Shown here piece by piece: positions 24,086 to 35,904 of a stretch of DNA of 64,000 nucleotides. Origin of the DNA: Ursus arctos (taxonomy: Eukaryota > Chordata > Mammalia > Carnivora > Ursidae); assembly GCF_023065955.2 (NCBI RefSeq), contig NW_026622874.1:28657772-28721771 (forward strand), read 5' to 3'. A program made the translations under genes and the position numbers. Position 1 is the first letter of the stretch. Each line of letters begins with the position of its first letter. Under the pieces are notes generated by a model. It did no database searches, was not told the origin of the DNA, and worked only from the letters and a program-made list of their open reading frames with translations.

Positions 24086-25570
24086 TTTTAATGTGGCTAC
24101 TGGAAATTTTTTAATTACATATGTGTGTCACGTTTTATTTCTATAATACAGTGTTATTTTACACAGTCACTGAAATTATATAATGTTGAAATCCCCAAGA
24201 AAGTAGCGTAAGGAGGCTAAGAAGGCTGACAACCAAATCCCAATAAACTTCTACATTTAAAGGTCAAGTGGGGAAGAAGGAGCTGGCAAAGTAGACTTAA
24301 AAAGGTTAACCTAAGAATTAAAAACTAAGAAAAGCATGGTGTCATTGGAATAACAGGCAATTTAGGAAAGCAGAGGTTGTATGAAACAGTTAACTAAAGA
24401 TTGTATATATGTAAGTTAACGAAAGAACATAAAGAATAAGAAACGTTACTGAGAGTCCAGTTAAGATTAGTAACAATGAATTCAGTTTAGTTACCAATCT
24501 GTCCAGAGTGTGTGGTTTCTTCCAACAGCACTCAGCTGCCCAGCTGTCTGCCTCTGTAAGCCAGAAATCATGGAAACATGGATACTCCAAAAACAAATGG
24601 ATAAATTAATCCAGGGCTGGAGTTCTGCCAGGTAAATGTGATAAAAGATCAGAAGGGAGATTAAGGTATCTGCCAAGACTTTTTGAAATGATGGATCATG
24701 AAAACTAAGATAAATAGAGAAATGGAAGATAGCTGAGAGATGCTAAAGAGAAAAATGGAGGAAAGTACAAAATAATGGAACTTTTTAAATTGTTTATTTA
24801 CCACTCTTTCCCCCCTCAATATCTTTTAAGTGCTCATTAATTTTAGTGAGCATAATAGTCATCCATTAAAGTTTTGTTGAATGGAACAAAGTTGACCTGA
24901 CTTTCTAGATCACACAATGCAAATCTACTGGATCACTTCATGTAAAAGGATTATTACCATGTACTGATGTCACATCTATGCTTCTTATTATTTATTCCTT
25001 CTAATCTTGCTTCTTGTTGCTTGGGCAAAGATGGGCCTTTCATTTATAGTATAAGTCAGGGCATTGTCCCCTATCCCTGCAAATAACAAACCAATCAACT
25101 ACAACAAAAAATTCAATTTGGAGTTCTTTTTTCTAATCTCTGCTTTTATTTGTCCTGAGTACTCAACATCTTTGTTCTTTATTGCCCTACAGTGTACTTT
25201 TCTTCTGTAGGGGAATGGGTTATCACTGATCTGGACTCAATCAAGGTAACTATTTACAACACAATTTGATTGTATTTGTGAGCTTTTAACTCACAGCCAA
25301 TAAAATAGATATGTTTTCATTAATCAGAAAAATTTAATAACATCTCATACAGATCAAAAATCCATTTAATCATAAGTAGTTATGACTGTTCAGTAATACA
25401 GAATGACTATACTGTAATGATTGGTTAACTACCAAAAAAAAGACAGAGACTACTATAATATGGTGTCCTACAAACAAAAGATAGTCATGTAATAGAAAGT
25501 ATCATGAAGTCCTCAATTAATTTTTTGAATGTAGCAAGCAATCCCATTTCAAGGCGCTATTTAAAATGAT
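24086..25570. other. RPS6KC1 intron, unique
   Basis: No gene and no confident repeat. GTGCTCATTAATTTTAGTG near 24830 is a weak MIR/L2-like tail. The overlapping minus-strand frames at 24390-24676 have no domain signature. Confidence 0.4.
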
Positions 25571-26600
25571 TAAATAGGCAGAGTAGCTTGGCCATAAAGA
25601 AAGCCTCAACAAATTTCAAAAAAATGAAATCATTCAAAATTCTTTGAACACCATGGAATTAAGCTATAAATCAATAACAGGAAGATAACTAGAAAAATCC
25701 CAACTGCTGGGAAATTAAGTAGTATGTTTATGACGCTTAGAAATATATTACTCAGAAGTAATTCACAGGTACAGTAGACAGACTAATGGACCCCTAAAAA
25801 TGGCTATGTCCTAACCCAGGAACCTGTAAATAAATTACTTAACTTGGCTAAAGTGCCTTTACGAATGTGATTAAGGTTAAGAATCTTGAGATGGGGCAAT
25901 TATCTTGGATTATCAGAGTAGGCCCAACCAAATCACATCAGTCCTTAAAATCAGGTAGCCTTTCCTTGCTGAGAATCAGGGTGAGACCTAACTAGGAAAG
26001 AATGGTCAAAGGGATATAACACTGCTGACTCGGAAGATGAAGTAGGCATGCAGGCAGCCTCTAAAAGCTGGAAAAGACAAGGAAACAGATTCTCCCCTAA
26101 AGTCTCTGGAAAGGAATACAGTCCTGCCCATACCTTGATTTTTAGCCCAGTGAAATTCAGGTCCGATTTCTAACCTACAAAACCATAAAATAATAAATTT
26201 GTGTTGTAAATTTATGGTAATTTGTTACAGCAGCACAGAAAACTAATGGGACCAAAAAAAATATTTTGAACTGCTAACAATGAAGATACGACATATCTAA
26301 ACCTATGGAATGTAGCTAAAGCAGTACTCAGTGGGAAATTTATAACCTTAAACATATAGAAAAAAAGGCCAAAACTCAAAGATGAAAGCTCCTAATTCAA
26401 AAAGTAAACATCAGACCTAAAGTTAAGTAGGAGGAAAATAAATAGAAATCCATAAAATAGAAAAGTAACATACAATAGTATAATATTCTAACATTAATAA
26501 AACTAGTAAATCCTTAATATGACTAATTAAGAAAATATAGTAAGTTACCAACATCAGGAAAAATCCAACAGAAATCAAAGAGATAGAAAGATACTATAAA
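25571..26600 (+). mobile_element. Ancient L1 ORF2 fragment split by a MaLR LTR
   Basis: ORF2-type sequence at 25640-25735 (GAACACCATGGAATTAAGC and neighbours) resumes at about 26265-26400 (TAAAGCAGTACTCAGTGGGA and AAATTTATAACC). Between the halves lies the LTR at 25768-26250. Confidence 0.75.
25768..26250 (+). mobile_element. MaLR-type solo LTR (MLT1-like)
   Basis: Starts near GACAGACTAATGGACCCC. It carries GGCTATGTCCTAACCCAGG, GGATTATCAGAGTAGGCCCA, a CCTTGATTTTTAGCCCAG segment and ATAATAAATTTGTGTTGT (poly-A signal region), and ends TTTGTTACAGCAGCACAGAA. This is the MLT1 layout. No internal viral genes accompany it. Confidence 0.8.
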
Positions 26601-27850
26601 TAATTCTACAATCAATAAATATGAGGGTTTGTGCCAAAAGGAAAGGCAACAAAAGCAAAAATAAACAAGTGGGACACCAAACTAAAAAGCTTCTGCACAG
26701 CAAAGGAAACCATCAACAAAATGAACCTACCAAATGGGAGAAAATATTTGCGAACTGTATATCCATATAAGGGATTAATAACCAAAATACTTAAGGTACT
26801 CATCCAACTCATTAAAGACAAAAAAAAGATTTAAAAATGCACAGAATCTAAATAGACATTTTTCCAAAGACATTCTGATGGCCAATAGATACATGAAAAG
26901 ATGCTCCATATCACTAATCACCAGAAAAATCCAAATCAAAACCACAATTAGGAAATCACCTCACACCTCTTAGAGTGGCTGTTATCAAAAAGACAAGAGA
27001 TAACAGGAGTTCGCAAGATGTGGAGAACAGGAAACCCTTGCACATTGTTGGTGGGAATATAAATTGGTGCAGCTACTATGGAAAACAGTATGGAGGCTCT
27101 TCAAAAAATTAGAAATAGAACTACTCTAATTCCCAGCAAGTCCACTTCCAGGTATTTATCCAAAGAAAACAAAAACACTTAAAAAGATATCTGCAAACCC
27201 ATGTTCACTGTAGCATTATTTACAATAGCAAAAAAAATAGAAACAACCAAAGTGTCCATCAATGGACGAAAGAATAAAGAAAGTGTGGTACACACACAAA
27301 CACATACATACACACACGCAGGAATATTACTCAGCCATAAAAAAGAAGGGACTCCTGCCATTTGCAACAATATGGATGAACCTTGAAGGCATTATGCTAA
27401 GTGAAATAAGGTATACAGAGAAAGATAAATACTGTGTGATCTCACTTATATTTAGAATCTATTAAAAAAAAAAAAAAAAAGCTCACAGCCACAGAGAAGA
27501 CTCATGATTGCCAGAGGGAAGGCGGTGGCAGGTAGGCAAAATGAGTTAAGGGAGTCAAAAAGTATAAACTACTTCCAGTTATAAACGAAATAAATCCAAG
27601 GGGTATAATATACAACATGGTGTCTGCAGTTAATAATACTGTCCTGTGTATTTGAAAGTTATGTAGAGAATATATCTTAAAAGTTCTGATCACAAAGAAA
27701 AAAATTTGTAATTGTGTGGTGATGGATGTTAGCAAGACTTACTGTGATCATTTTGCAATATATAAATATATCAAATCATTACATTATACACCTAAAACTA
27801 AAATAATGTTATACACCAATTATATCTCAATAAGAATAATGAAATAAAGT
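26601..27850 (+). mobile_element. Old L1, ORF2 C-terminal part and 3'UTR
   Basis: Runs from AGGCAACAAAAGCAAAAATA through the CWWE-like region (CACATTGTTGGTGGGAATAT), GGAATATTACTCAGCC and the 3'UTR to TATATCTCAATAAGAATAAT. Numerous stops; fragments of ORF2 only. A CA-rich stretch lies at 27292-27318 and an A18 tract near 27463. Confidence 0.85.
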
Positions 27851-27859
27851 AAAGGAGCA

Positions 27860-28320
27860 GAGAAAAAAATTAATTTGACCATTTGTATGAAATAAATTCT
27901 TTGAAAAATACAACTTACCAATAAGTTGATAAAAGAAGAAATACATACAATTTTAACAGTTGGATATCTATTAAAGAAATTAAACCCAGTATTAAAGCCC
28001 TTTCTCTAAAAGTGTTCTCAAATTTGTTAAGTATGATACTGGCATTGTGGATATGGAAAAGAATGACCTTATTTTCTAGAAATGTCTATTACATAAGGGT
28101 CAAAGCCTTGTTGTTTATAACTTACTTTTAATTCCATAGACATGTTTGAAACATATGTGTGTGTGAATATAGATAGATAAATAAGACAATAACTACGAAA
28201 AATAAAAACATGCACATAAATCTTAGCAACCAAGCCCAGTGATATATAAAAAAGATACATTGCAACCCAGCAGGTTTATTTCAGGAATGCAAAGGTTACT
28301 TAACATTCAAAAAAACAGTA
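27860..28320 (+). mobile_element. Old L1 ORF2 fragment (reverse-transcriptase region)
   Basis: TTGAAAAATACAACTTACCA near 27901 and GCAGGTTTATTTCAGGAATG near 28270 are RT-region phrases of L1 ORF2. It lies 3' of an L1 3' end, so it belongs to a different copy. Confidence 0.65.
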
Positions 28321-29992
28321 AGTGTGGAATCTCAAGTCTGGAGGATAATCATAGCCACCCAATTGCAAATCTCCCCACATAATCTCTCAAAACCAAAAAA
28401 CAAAACTAATGAAAAAACTGGGGGAGTAAATAAAACCACATATGACCCACACCTTGAGCATTACTAAGAAAAGAATACCAAGACCTTCAGATTATCTGTA
28501 AATAGAGAAATAAACCAAATTACAACAGAGCTCCAAGGGCCCCACTATTGCAGGTCCATGAATGTAGAAACCAGAGAAGAAAGAGCTTAAAAACAGAGCC
28601 CTGAAAAAAGTATACAGGGTACACAGGACTTAAAGAACAGAAGACAAACAAAAGAAAACATAAACACCCCCAGAAAGAGAAAGTCCAATTAAATACCAAA
28701 ATACAAAACATAAACTGGGACTTGGTAGTTTGAAAACACAGGGTATAAATATAAAGAAAGACTTGAGTGTGAATGGAACCAAAAGTGAGAGCCTTGGTAA
28801 AGAAAGCTTTTCTTCTGGAGAAGAAATAGACCCTATATAGAAACGGGCATGATGTAACAGCAAAGGGAAGCTGGGAATAATGGAAATGAGAGGAGAAAGG
28901 TAAGGAGCCTATAAAAACAAAAGAGAAACACCAACCACTCCGCCATCCTCATCCATAAAAGAAAGTGCACAGGAGAGGGGTGAATGGACAGAAGAGGACA
29001 TAAACTGGAACCATACCCACACAAAAAGTAAAACTAGAAAAAGGCAGCTCTCATGCAATCAGTGCTATTAGAGATCAAGACAGCAAACACCTCTGGAGAG
29101 GTAGTAATTGGAAAAGAACAGAAGGAAGCTTCAAAAGTGCTAGTCGAGTTCTATTTGTTAATCCGGATACCAGTAACGTAAGTGTGTTCCATGTGTGAAA
29201 ATATATCAATCTATATACTTACAATATGTACTTTTCTGTATATTCAATTCAAAGTAAAAAAAAAAAAAATAGATGTGCTTGTTCCCTACAGAATCTAAGA
29301 AACATATATGAAAAAACATATAAACAACCATGGCAGGGGGAGAAAGCATATGAGGGATAAGTGTGGGGTTAGGAAGGGTAAGGGGAGGATGACATTTTAA
29401 TTTTGTTTTGTTTCTGCCTAATAACCCTTTCCCATTTTGGTCCACTCCCCTCACATTCTATCGCTATGTTGTTCAGTTCATGTGGTTCATTAGGGATAGT
29501 TCTGCCCACCTTTGAAGGGATGAGTAAATACCCTATACCTAATTAGGTTATTCCTCGCTAAGAAAAACAAGATGAAGGCATGTGACCCATGCTTTTACAG
29601 GAGCTAGGGGGAAAACACCCTCTTCCTCTAGAACTCAGAGGAAAAAGCCTCTGTAAACCTATAGCTGCTGGGGGTTATCTTTCACACCACCTGGAAATAA
29701 ATGTAAATCAGAGAAAGGGGACTGAAAGTACCGGCCAAGTATAAAGATAAGCAAACAGGCATAGAAACCACGTGACACTTCTAACACCTGAATCTAGCCA
29801 TATGTAACTACTCATTTATGTGGGCTAAAACACTTTCTATGTGAGCTTCTTTGAGTTGGTTTTGTTAGCCTGTAACTGAAAGAATCCAGTATAACACAAA
29901 ACTTGAAAGGACTGATCTGAGTAGAGGATAATTTAAAAAGCAACTCTCTCTTCATTTGTGAACATCACAGCTAGAGAATCGAAAGTCTTCTC
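28321..29992. other. Purine-rich intron segment, unclassified
   Basis: 28321-29260 is purine-rich on the plus strand (AGAAAG-type), which creates pyrimidine-rich minus-strand frames such as 28630-28863 with Leu/Phe/Ser-rich, membrane-like translations. I regard these as composition artefacts. It may be a degraded L1 or LTR internal part. 29509-29605 is duplicated at 31658-31755 and is listed separately. Confidence 0.4.
29509..29605 (+). repeat. Unclassified repeat copy A
   Basis: Starts CCTTTGAAGGGATGAGTAAA and contains AATTAGGTTATTCCT and GATGAAGGCATGTGACCCAT. A diverged copy is at 31658-31755 in the same orientation. I do not recognise the family. Confidence 0.7.
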
Positions 29993-30315
29993 TTAGTCCA
30001 TTCTGGCTGCAAGAACAGAATACCATGGAACTTAGAAATTTATCTCTCACAGTTCTAGGGGCTCAAAGGCCAAGAGCAAGACTCCAACAGATCTGCTATC
30101 TGGTGCTGGCTTCCTCACGGATGGCTGTTCTCACTGTGCCCTCACATGGTGAAAGGAACAAAGGAGCTCTCTGAGGTCTCTAATGGGCCCTAATCCCATT
30201 CATGAGGGCAGAACCCTCAAGGCCTAATCATCTCCCAAAGGCCTCTCCTCCAAACACCATCACACTAGGGATTAGGTTTCCATATGAATTTTGGGAAGAC
30301 ACATTCAGTCTATAG
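29993..30315 (-). mobile_element. MaLR-type solo LTR (MLT1-like), antisense
   Basis: Starts TTAGTCCATTCTGGCTGCAA, contains ATTTATCTCTCACAGTTCTA, the phrase CCCATTCATGAGGGCAGA and CAAGGCCTAATCATCTCC, and ends ACATTCAGTCTATAG. This is the reverse of the MLT1 layout. It lacks internal genes. Confidence 0.82.
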
Positions 30316-30404
30316 TATCTTCTCCCTGAACCTATGAAATAGTTTCTTCTGAGAGCACTGCATTTAGTACCTCCTTTTTCCTGTTACAGACACTTCCTAG
30401 ATAC

Positions 30405-30407
30405 TGA

Positions 30408-30467
<60 letters not shown>

Positions 30468-30527
30468 GAAAGAGAAAGAAAAGAAAAGAAAAGAAAAGAA
30501 AAGAAAGAGAAAGAAAGAGAAAGAAAC
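30405..30527. repeat. (GAAA)n microsatellite
   Basis: A pure GAAA repeat from about 30405 to 30465, then mixed GAAA/GAAAA units to 30527. Read on the minus strand it yields Phe/Leu/Ser-rich frames, which are artefacts. Confidence 0.97.
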
Positions 30528-30745
30528 AGGGTAATGATGGGGACAGGAAAACAGAATAGGTGACATATAATTACTCTCAAATGTCTATTTTTAAAATCTG
30601 AGTTTTACTGTTTTAAAATGCTTTCTTCTAGCCCGTTTCAAAACAGTTAAGATCTAAAAATTCCTCAACTAAAGCAATTTATTGAATTACAATTTACTGA
30701 ATTATAGTGACGAGCACAGGTTTTATTTTAAAACAGAAAAGGCAG

Positions 30746-30921
30746 GGCACCTGGGTCGCTCAGTTGGTTAAGCGTCTGCCTTCAGCTCAGGTCATGATCC
30801 CAGGGTCCTGGGATCGAGCCCTGCATCAGACTCCCTGCTCAATGGGGTGTCTGCTTCTCCCACTCACTCTCCCTCTGTGCTCGCTCTCTCTCTCTCTCTC
30901 AAATAAACAAATAAAATCTTT
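30746..30921 (+). repeat. SINEC
   Basis: Head GGCACCTGGGTCGCTCAGTT, TCTCTCTC stretch and AAATAAACAAATAAAATC tail. TSDs are AAAACAGAAAAGGCAG (30730-30745) and AAAACAGAAATGGCAG (30922-30937). Confidence 0.93.
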
Positions 30922-31388
30922 AAAACAGAAATGGCAGTGGAAAACTTTCATTAAAAAAATTCTGAATTTGTTTAGTACTGCTCTTTGAAAAGTAAAATGG
31001 CAATTTACAGATTAAGATGGACAAGCGGGTTCACACTTCAATGAGCAGCCTATCTTTTCCAACTATATTACAGTGATGAACCTAATATTCAAGAGATAAC
31101 TAAAAGCACAATTAGGTTTAAATATAAGACAAATATCTCTGTGGCATGTGGGATTTATTCCAGGAATGCAAAGGTGGTTTAATGTAAAGAAAACCAATGT
31201 AATATATTAATAGAATAAAGGGGGAAAAAAACACATGATCATCTCAACTGAAGCAGAAAAAGCATTTAACAGAATCTAACACTCTTTCATAATAAAACCA
31301 TCCAGAATACTAGGAGTATAAGGGAACTTCTTCAACATGATACAGGGCACCTATGAAAAACTAATAACTAACACTGTATCATACTCAA

Positions 31389-31588
31389 CGGAGGGGCACT
31401 TGGGTGGCTCAGATGGTTGGTTAACCATCAGACTCTTGGTTTAAGCTCAGGTCATGATCTCAGGATCATGAGATGGAGCTCTGCACTCGGTGGGGAGTTT
31501 GCTTGAGATTCTCTCTCCCTCTACGTATCCTACTGCCCTTCCCCCCACTCACACTCTTTCTCTCTCAAATAAATTCTTTAAAAAAATA
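31389..31588 (+). repeat. SINEC inside the L1
   Basis: Head GGGGCACTTGGGTGGCTCAG to AAATAAATTCTTTAAAA. The TSD TATCATACTCAA is at 31377-31388 and 31589-31600. Confidence 0.93.
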
Positions 31589-31657
31589 TATCATACTCAA
31601 TGACAAAAGATGGCAAGCTTTCCCCCAAACTCCAGAACGAGCCAAGATGCCTCGTCT

Positions 31658-31755
31658 CCTTTGCAGAGATGAGTAAGTAACCTCTACCAAATTAGGTTAT
31701 TCCTTAGCTAGAAAAACATGGTGAAGGCATGTGACCAATTCTTTTACTGAAGCTA
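31658..31755 (+). repeat. Unclassified repeat copy B, inserted in L1 ORF2
   Basis: Shares with 29509-29605 the order CCTTTG, GATGAGTAA, AATTAGGTTATTCCT, GAAAAACA and GTGAAGGCATGTGACC. L1 text breaks off at about 31655 and resumes at about 31755, so this is an insertion of roughly 97 bp. Confidence 0.65.
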
Positions 31756-32338
31756 CTGAACATTTCACTGGAAGTCCAAACCACAGTATTAGGCAAGAAG
31801 AAGAGATAAAAAGGCATCCAACTTGAAAAGGAACAAGACTACGTCTATTTACAGAGAACATAATCTTATAGAAATCTCAAAGAATCCACCAAAAAACTAC
31901 TACAGCTAATAAACGAATTCAGCAAGTTGCCACATACAAGATAAAAACACAAAAATTAGTGTGTTTACATACTAGGAATGAACAATCCAAAAAGAAAATT
32001 AATGAAACAATTCTAATTACAATAATGTTCAAAAGAATAAATACCTAGGAACAGATTTAACCAAGGAGGTGAAAGGCATACACTGAAAATTACAAAACAC
32101 CGCTGAAAGAAATTAAAGATCTAAATAGATGGAAAGACATCCTGTGTTCATGGATTAGATGACATTTTTAAGATGGCAATACTCCCCAAATTTATTTACA
32201 GATCTAATGCAATCCCTACCAAAATTCCAACAGCCTTTTGGGGAGAAACAGAAAAACTGATTTTCTAAAAGGAAAAAGAAAAACAATAAAAAAATAAATA
32301 AAACATCAACTATAACACTTTTTTAAAAGGTGATTTTT

Positions 32339-32834
32339 TCAGCTCTCCCTGGGCACAGACGTACTTTGCAGCGACATGGCTACGCGCCAAGAAGGTTGGA
32401 ATCTTGGGTAAATACGGGACCTGTTATGGTGACTCCTTCAGGATAATGGCGAAGAAGACTGAAATAAGCCAGCATGCCAACCAAGTGCACTTGCTCTTTC
32501 TGTGACAAAACCAAGATGAAACGACGAGCTGTGGGGCTCTGGCATTGTGGCTCTTGTGTGAAAACTGTCGCCAGTGGTGCCTGGACCTACAGCACCACTT
32601 CTGCCATCACAGCAAAGTCTGCCATCAGAAGACTGAAGGAGTTGAAAGACCAGCAGAAGCTCCACCATTTGAAACACTGCTAGCCTACAACAAATGGGTT
32701 AACTTATGTAACAAAACTACTTTGGCTTGTTGTTAAATTTATTAGCTAGATCTTTCGATTTTTGTTGCATTAATTTTACTTTCTCAAAAGACAGAAATTA
32801 AAAGTCCTTCTAATTTTCATTGAAAAAAATAAAT
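32339..32834 (+). pseudogene. RPL37A: RPL37A processed pseudogene
   Basis: An intronless copy of the ribosomal protein eL43 (RPL37A) mRNA. 5'UTR-like sequence precedes an ATG at 32375; the 3'UTR (GGGTTAACTTATGTAACAAA) and an A-rich tail follow. The C-terminal two thirds reads [35 protein letters not shown] and [12 protein letters not shown], keeping the CxxC pairs of the zinc ribbon. It is broken: a two-base loss soon after the ATG, a four-base duplication near 32479 that restores the frame, and the normal stop changed to a sense codon so reading continues for about eight residues. TSDs AAAAGGTGATTTTT at 32325-32338 and 32835-32848 show L1-mediated retroposition. Confidence 0.95.
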
Positions 32835-33007
32835 AAAAGGTGATTTTTAATTTATATAGAGTTGGAAGGGGACCCAAAAAAATCAAAATAATATTGAAAA
32901 AGAACAAACTGCTCAAAGAAGATCATAAGTCGAAACAGCTAGAAGCTAATGCATTAGAAGACAATATGATTATACCACCACTGCCTATTAAAATTACAGA
33001 TTTTGGG

Positions 33008-33211
33008 AGCACCTGGGTGGCTCAGTTGGTTGAGTGTCTGCCATCAGCTCAGGTCATGATCCCGGAGTACAGGATGAAGCCCCACATTGAGCTTCCTGCT
33101 CAGCAGGGAATCTGCTTCTCCTTCTGTCCCTCCCCCTACTCATGCTCTCTCTCTTTTGCTCTCTCTCTCTCTCCAAATAAATAAAATCTTTAAAAAAAAA
33201 TAAATAAACTG
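33008..33211 (+). repeat. SINEC
   Basis: Head GGAGCACCTGGGTGGCTCAG-type to AAATAAATAAAATC and poly-A. TSDs AAATTACAGATTTTGG (32991) and AAATTACAGCTTTTGG (33212). Confidence 0.92.
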
Positions 33212-33511
33212 AAATTACAGCTTTTGGTGTTGTTAGACTTACACTATACCATACTTCATAGTGAAGTGGGCAATCCCAAAGGAAGTGGGCTAGACAATAT
33301 TTTCATATTATCTTCAGAGTTAACAAACAATAAACAAGTCAAATTTTTATTTTTAAAGTTATACATTTTCACTTCTGAAATTCAGCAATAAGAAACCACG
33401 TGACTGCCTTCCCTTTATCAAACATAAATTTACTACTATACTTCTCATATATCCATCCATTCTAAATCAAACAAGTATGTACTTGGGTTTCTTAATAATT
33501 GAGTCACTTTT

Positions 33512-33708
33512 TTTTTTTTTAAAGATTTTATTTATTTATTCGACAGAGAGAGACAGCCAGCGAGAGAGGGAACACAAGCAGGGGGAGTGGGAGAGGAAGA
33601 AGCAGGCTCACAGCAGAGGAGCCTGATGCGGCGCTCGATCCCGGAACGCCGGGATCACGCCCTGAGCCGAAGGCAGGCGCTTAACCGCTGTGCCACCCAG
33701 GCGCCCCT
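33512..33708 (-). repeat. Young SINEC, antisense
   Basis: Poly-T and AAAGATTTTATTTATTTATT to CCACCCAGGCGCCCC. The exact 17-bp TSD ATAATTGAGTCACTTTT is at 33495-33511 and 33709-33725. Confidence 0.95.
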
Positions 33709-33725
33709 ATAATTGAGTCACTTTT

Positions 33726-35904
33726 ATTCAAAGCAATAAATCAATGACTCAAATTGCCTTTTACAATACTTGAGCATATATCATTATGAATGCACAGAGA
33801 CTAACCATATTCATAGAGTCTGGACACGTTCTAAAACCAACCCTACAATTCTAAGCTACTCTAAGTGACTCAAAGGAAACCTAGAAATACAGTTGGGTTT
33901 GTAGTCTCCCCAGGAATTCGATTCGTCATTGTGGGAAGGGGAAAGAGAATAGTCAACACCCAGTAAGAGACCCAGAATGATGCAATACCTCAACACACAA
34001 GGTCACAGTTTTTTAAATAAGTCTGGACATCTCTTAGCACACATATGACCAGGGATGGCATAAACTAAGAAAAATGGCTTTGTATTGTTTATGATACCAT
34101 TTACTGGGATGAAAATTGCAGAAGATTGTCTGCATCTCTTAGCTGAGTAGTAACATCAGAAATAGTCCCATTGGTCTTAAAAATATCATCAAGATGATCA
34201 AAGAAAACTTAGATATCAACAACATCCAGGAATGCTTTTCAAGGTGAGATTTATAATGTACGCACAAGATTTAAACAGAAACAGAGAGAGGAGGTCATCA
34301 CTCAATTCTATATTTTTATTTAAAAACCATTCTATATTCACTATCACAATACCTAGTACATACTACTAACCGAAGCTTGTTGAAAGCTCAACTGGATGGA
34401 TAGATGGCTGAATGAGCAAATAAACAAAAGGAAGGAAAAAGAACAAATAACAAAATAGAGTTTAAAAATATTTTATATTCTCTGAAGACTTGTAATCTTC
34501 TCCATTTTAAAAAGCTACTCTAATTAGGGAAGAAATGTATGAGAAATAACATGGCACAGTGAAAACAAGACAAGACCTGAACTCAGAAAGACCGAGATTT
34601 AAATCTTAGATGAAACTCTTAGTGGCTTGTATTGTGGAACAAATTGCTTACTTCACACAAGTCTTAGTTTTCTCTACCTATAAAATGGGGATTACAGTAT
34701 CTACCTTACAAAGACAATAAACCAGCAATTTTGGCACCTAGAACAAACTAAACAAAACCAGTTCTCCAATCAACTCTGTAATTCATAATGCAGCCCACAG
34801 ATGGGTGTTACTAACAATGCTCGCCATCTGGTAGCTTCCTGTTTTAAATAATTATTCTTGCTAACTAGGTGCCAAGCTTCTAGAATCATTACATTAAATG
34901 TTTGCACCCTCTAAATTCTGGTGTCCTTAGACAAAGCCCAGTATGACCAGCCATAGCTCAGATTATAGGTTTGTTCTGAGGGTTAAAATAAAGTTAAGAA
35001 AAACCCCTTGTACAGTGACAGGCATAATAGACAATAAATCCTGGTTACTTAAGTATTTTACTAATACCTTTATGTCATCCATTTGCCACTCTACATTCTC
35101 ACTATTATTCTAATAAACCCACACTGAGAATATAGATTAATCATATCAGGCCACTGCAGAAATATATAAACAAGACAGAAGTGAAGGATATGTATTCAAA
35201 AATTCCAGCTGATTCCTTCAATCTTGGTTTTTGGATTTTCTATCTTAAACACATAAAGACTTGATGACTTAGAAGAGTAGACAGTACCTTAACTTCAAGA
35301 GCCATTCCTAGATTGAAGAAATAGGTGGAAGTGTCAGGTTCAAAAGGAAAATTCAAAGTTACCACTATCAGGGTATGCTTCTTCTCTGTTGGATGGGCAA
35401 AGAGAACTGCTGCTATTGTGTTCTGCCTCTAGTCTCAGCTGTGCAAACACCAATTAAGTAAGAAAAACATCAAGCCATCTTTATCAGATCTACAAATAAC
35501 GCAGATAAACTCCTTTAGGATGAATAGTTTAGTTAGAATGAATAGTTAGTATTTAGAGTAACAAAATTTGCCAAATGGTAAGAACCCTGTATAAAGCACT
35601 CCTACTTAGCTCTGGAAAATAATTTTCTCTGGATTATCAGATAACCAGAAATAATGATTTTATTATAAAGCATTATCAAACCAAACCAAGGTCACAGATA
35701 ACAATTCTATTTTCTTTTTTTCCCACAGGCAACCATTCTTATAGCAAGAGTTACATTAAAATGATGCAGAGGTATTACTGGTTATAGTGATGTTTCAGTT
35801 ACAGCTTTACTACACTAAAACAAACTTTCCCTAAGAAAACATCTCTTCTACTCATAAACGTCAAGTCAGCTCACAAGCTAGAGCCCCCAGTTTCCCCACA
35901 AATT
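33726..35904. other. RPS6KC1 intron, mostly unique
   Basis: Contains a MIR remnant at 34560-34740. No other gene or named repeat seen. Confidence 0.45.
34560..34740 (+). repeat. MIR SINE remnant
   Basis: CGAGATTTAAATCTTAG, AAATTGCTTACTTCACAC and TATAAAATGGGGATTACAGT follow the MIR core order. Confidence 0.65.

Larger units (their letters stand above)
31135..32324 (+). mobile_element. Old L1 ORF2 block, interrupted by a SINE and a short unknown insert
   Basis: RT-region text GGGATTTATTCCAGGAATGC and ATGATCATCTCAACTGAAGC, then after the interruptions CATCCAACTTGAAAAGGAAC and GGAAAGACATCCTGTGTTCA. No open ORF2 remains. The RPL37A retrocopy is inserted at its right end. Confidence 0.85.

Noticed and set aside
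28520..29024. Three overlapping minus-strand frames rich in Phe, Leu and Ser
   Set aside because: They lie opposite a purine-rich stretch, overlap each other in different frames and have no domain or splice support.
30332..30580. Frames with repeated FLSF units
   Set aside because: Translation of the (GAAA)n microsatellite.
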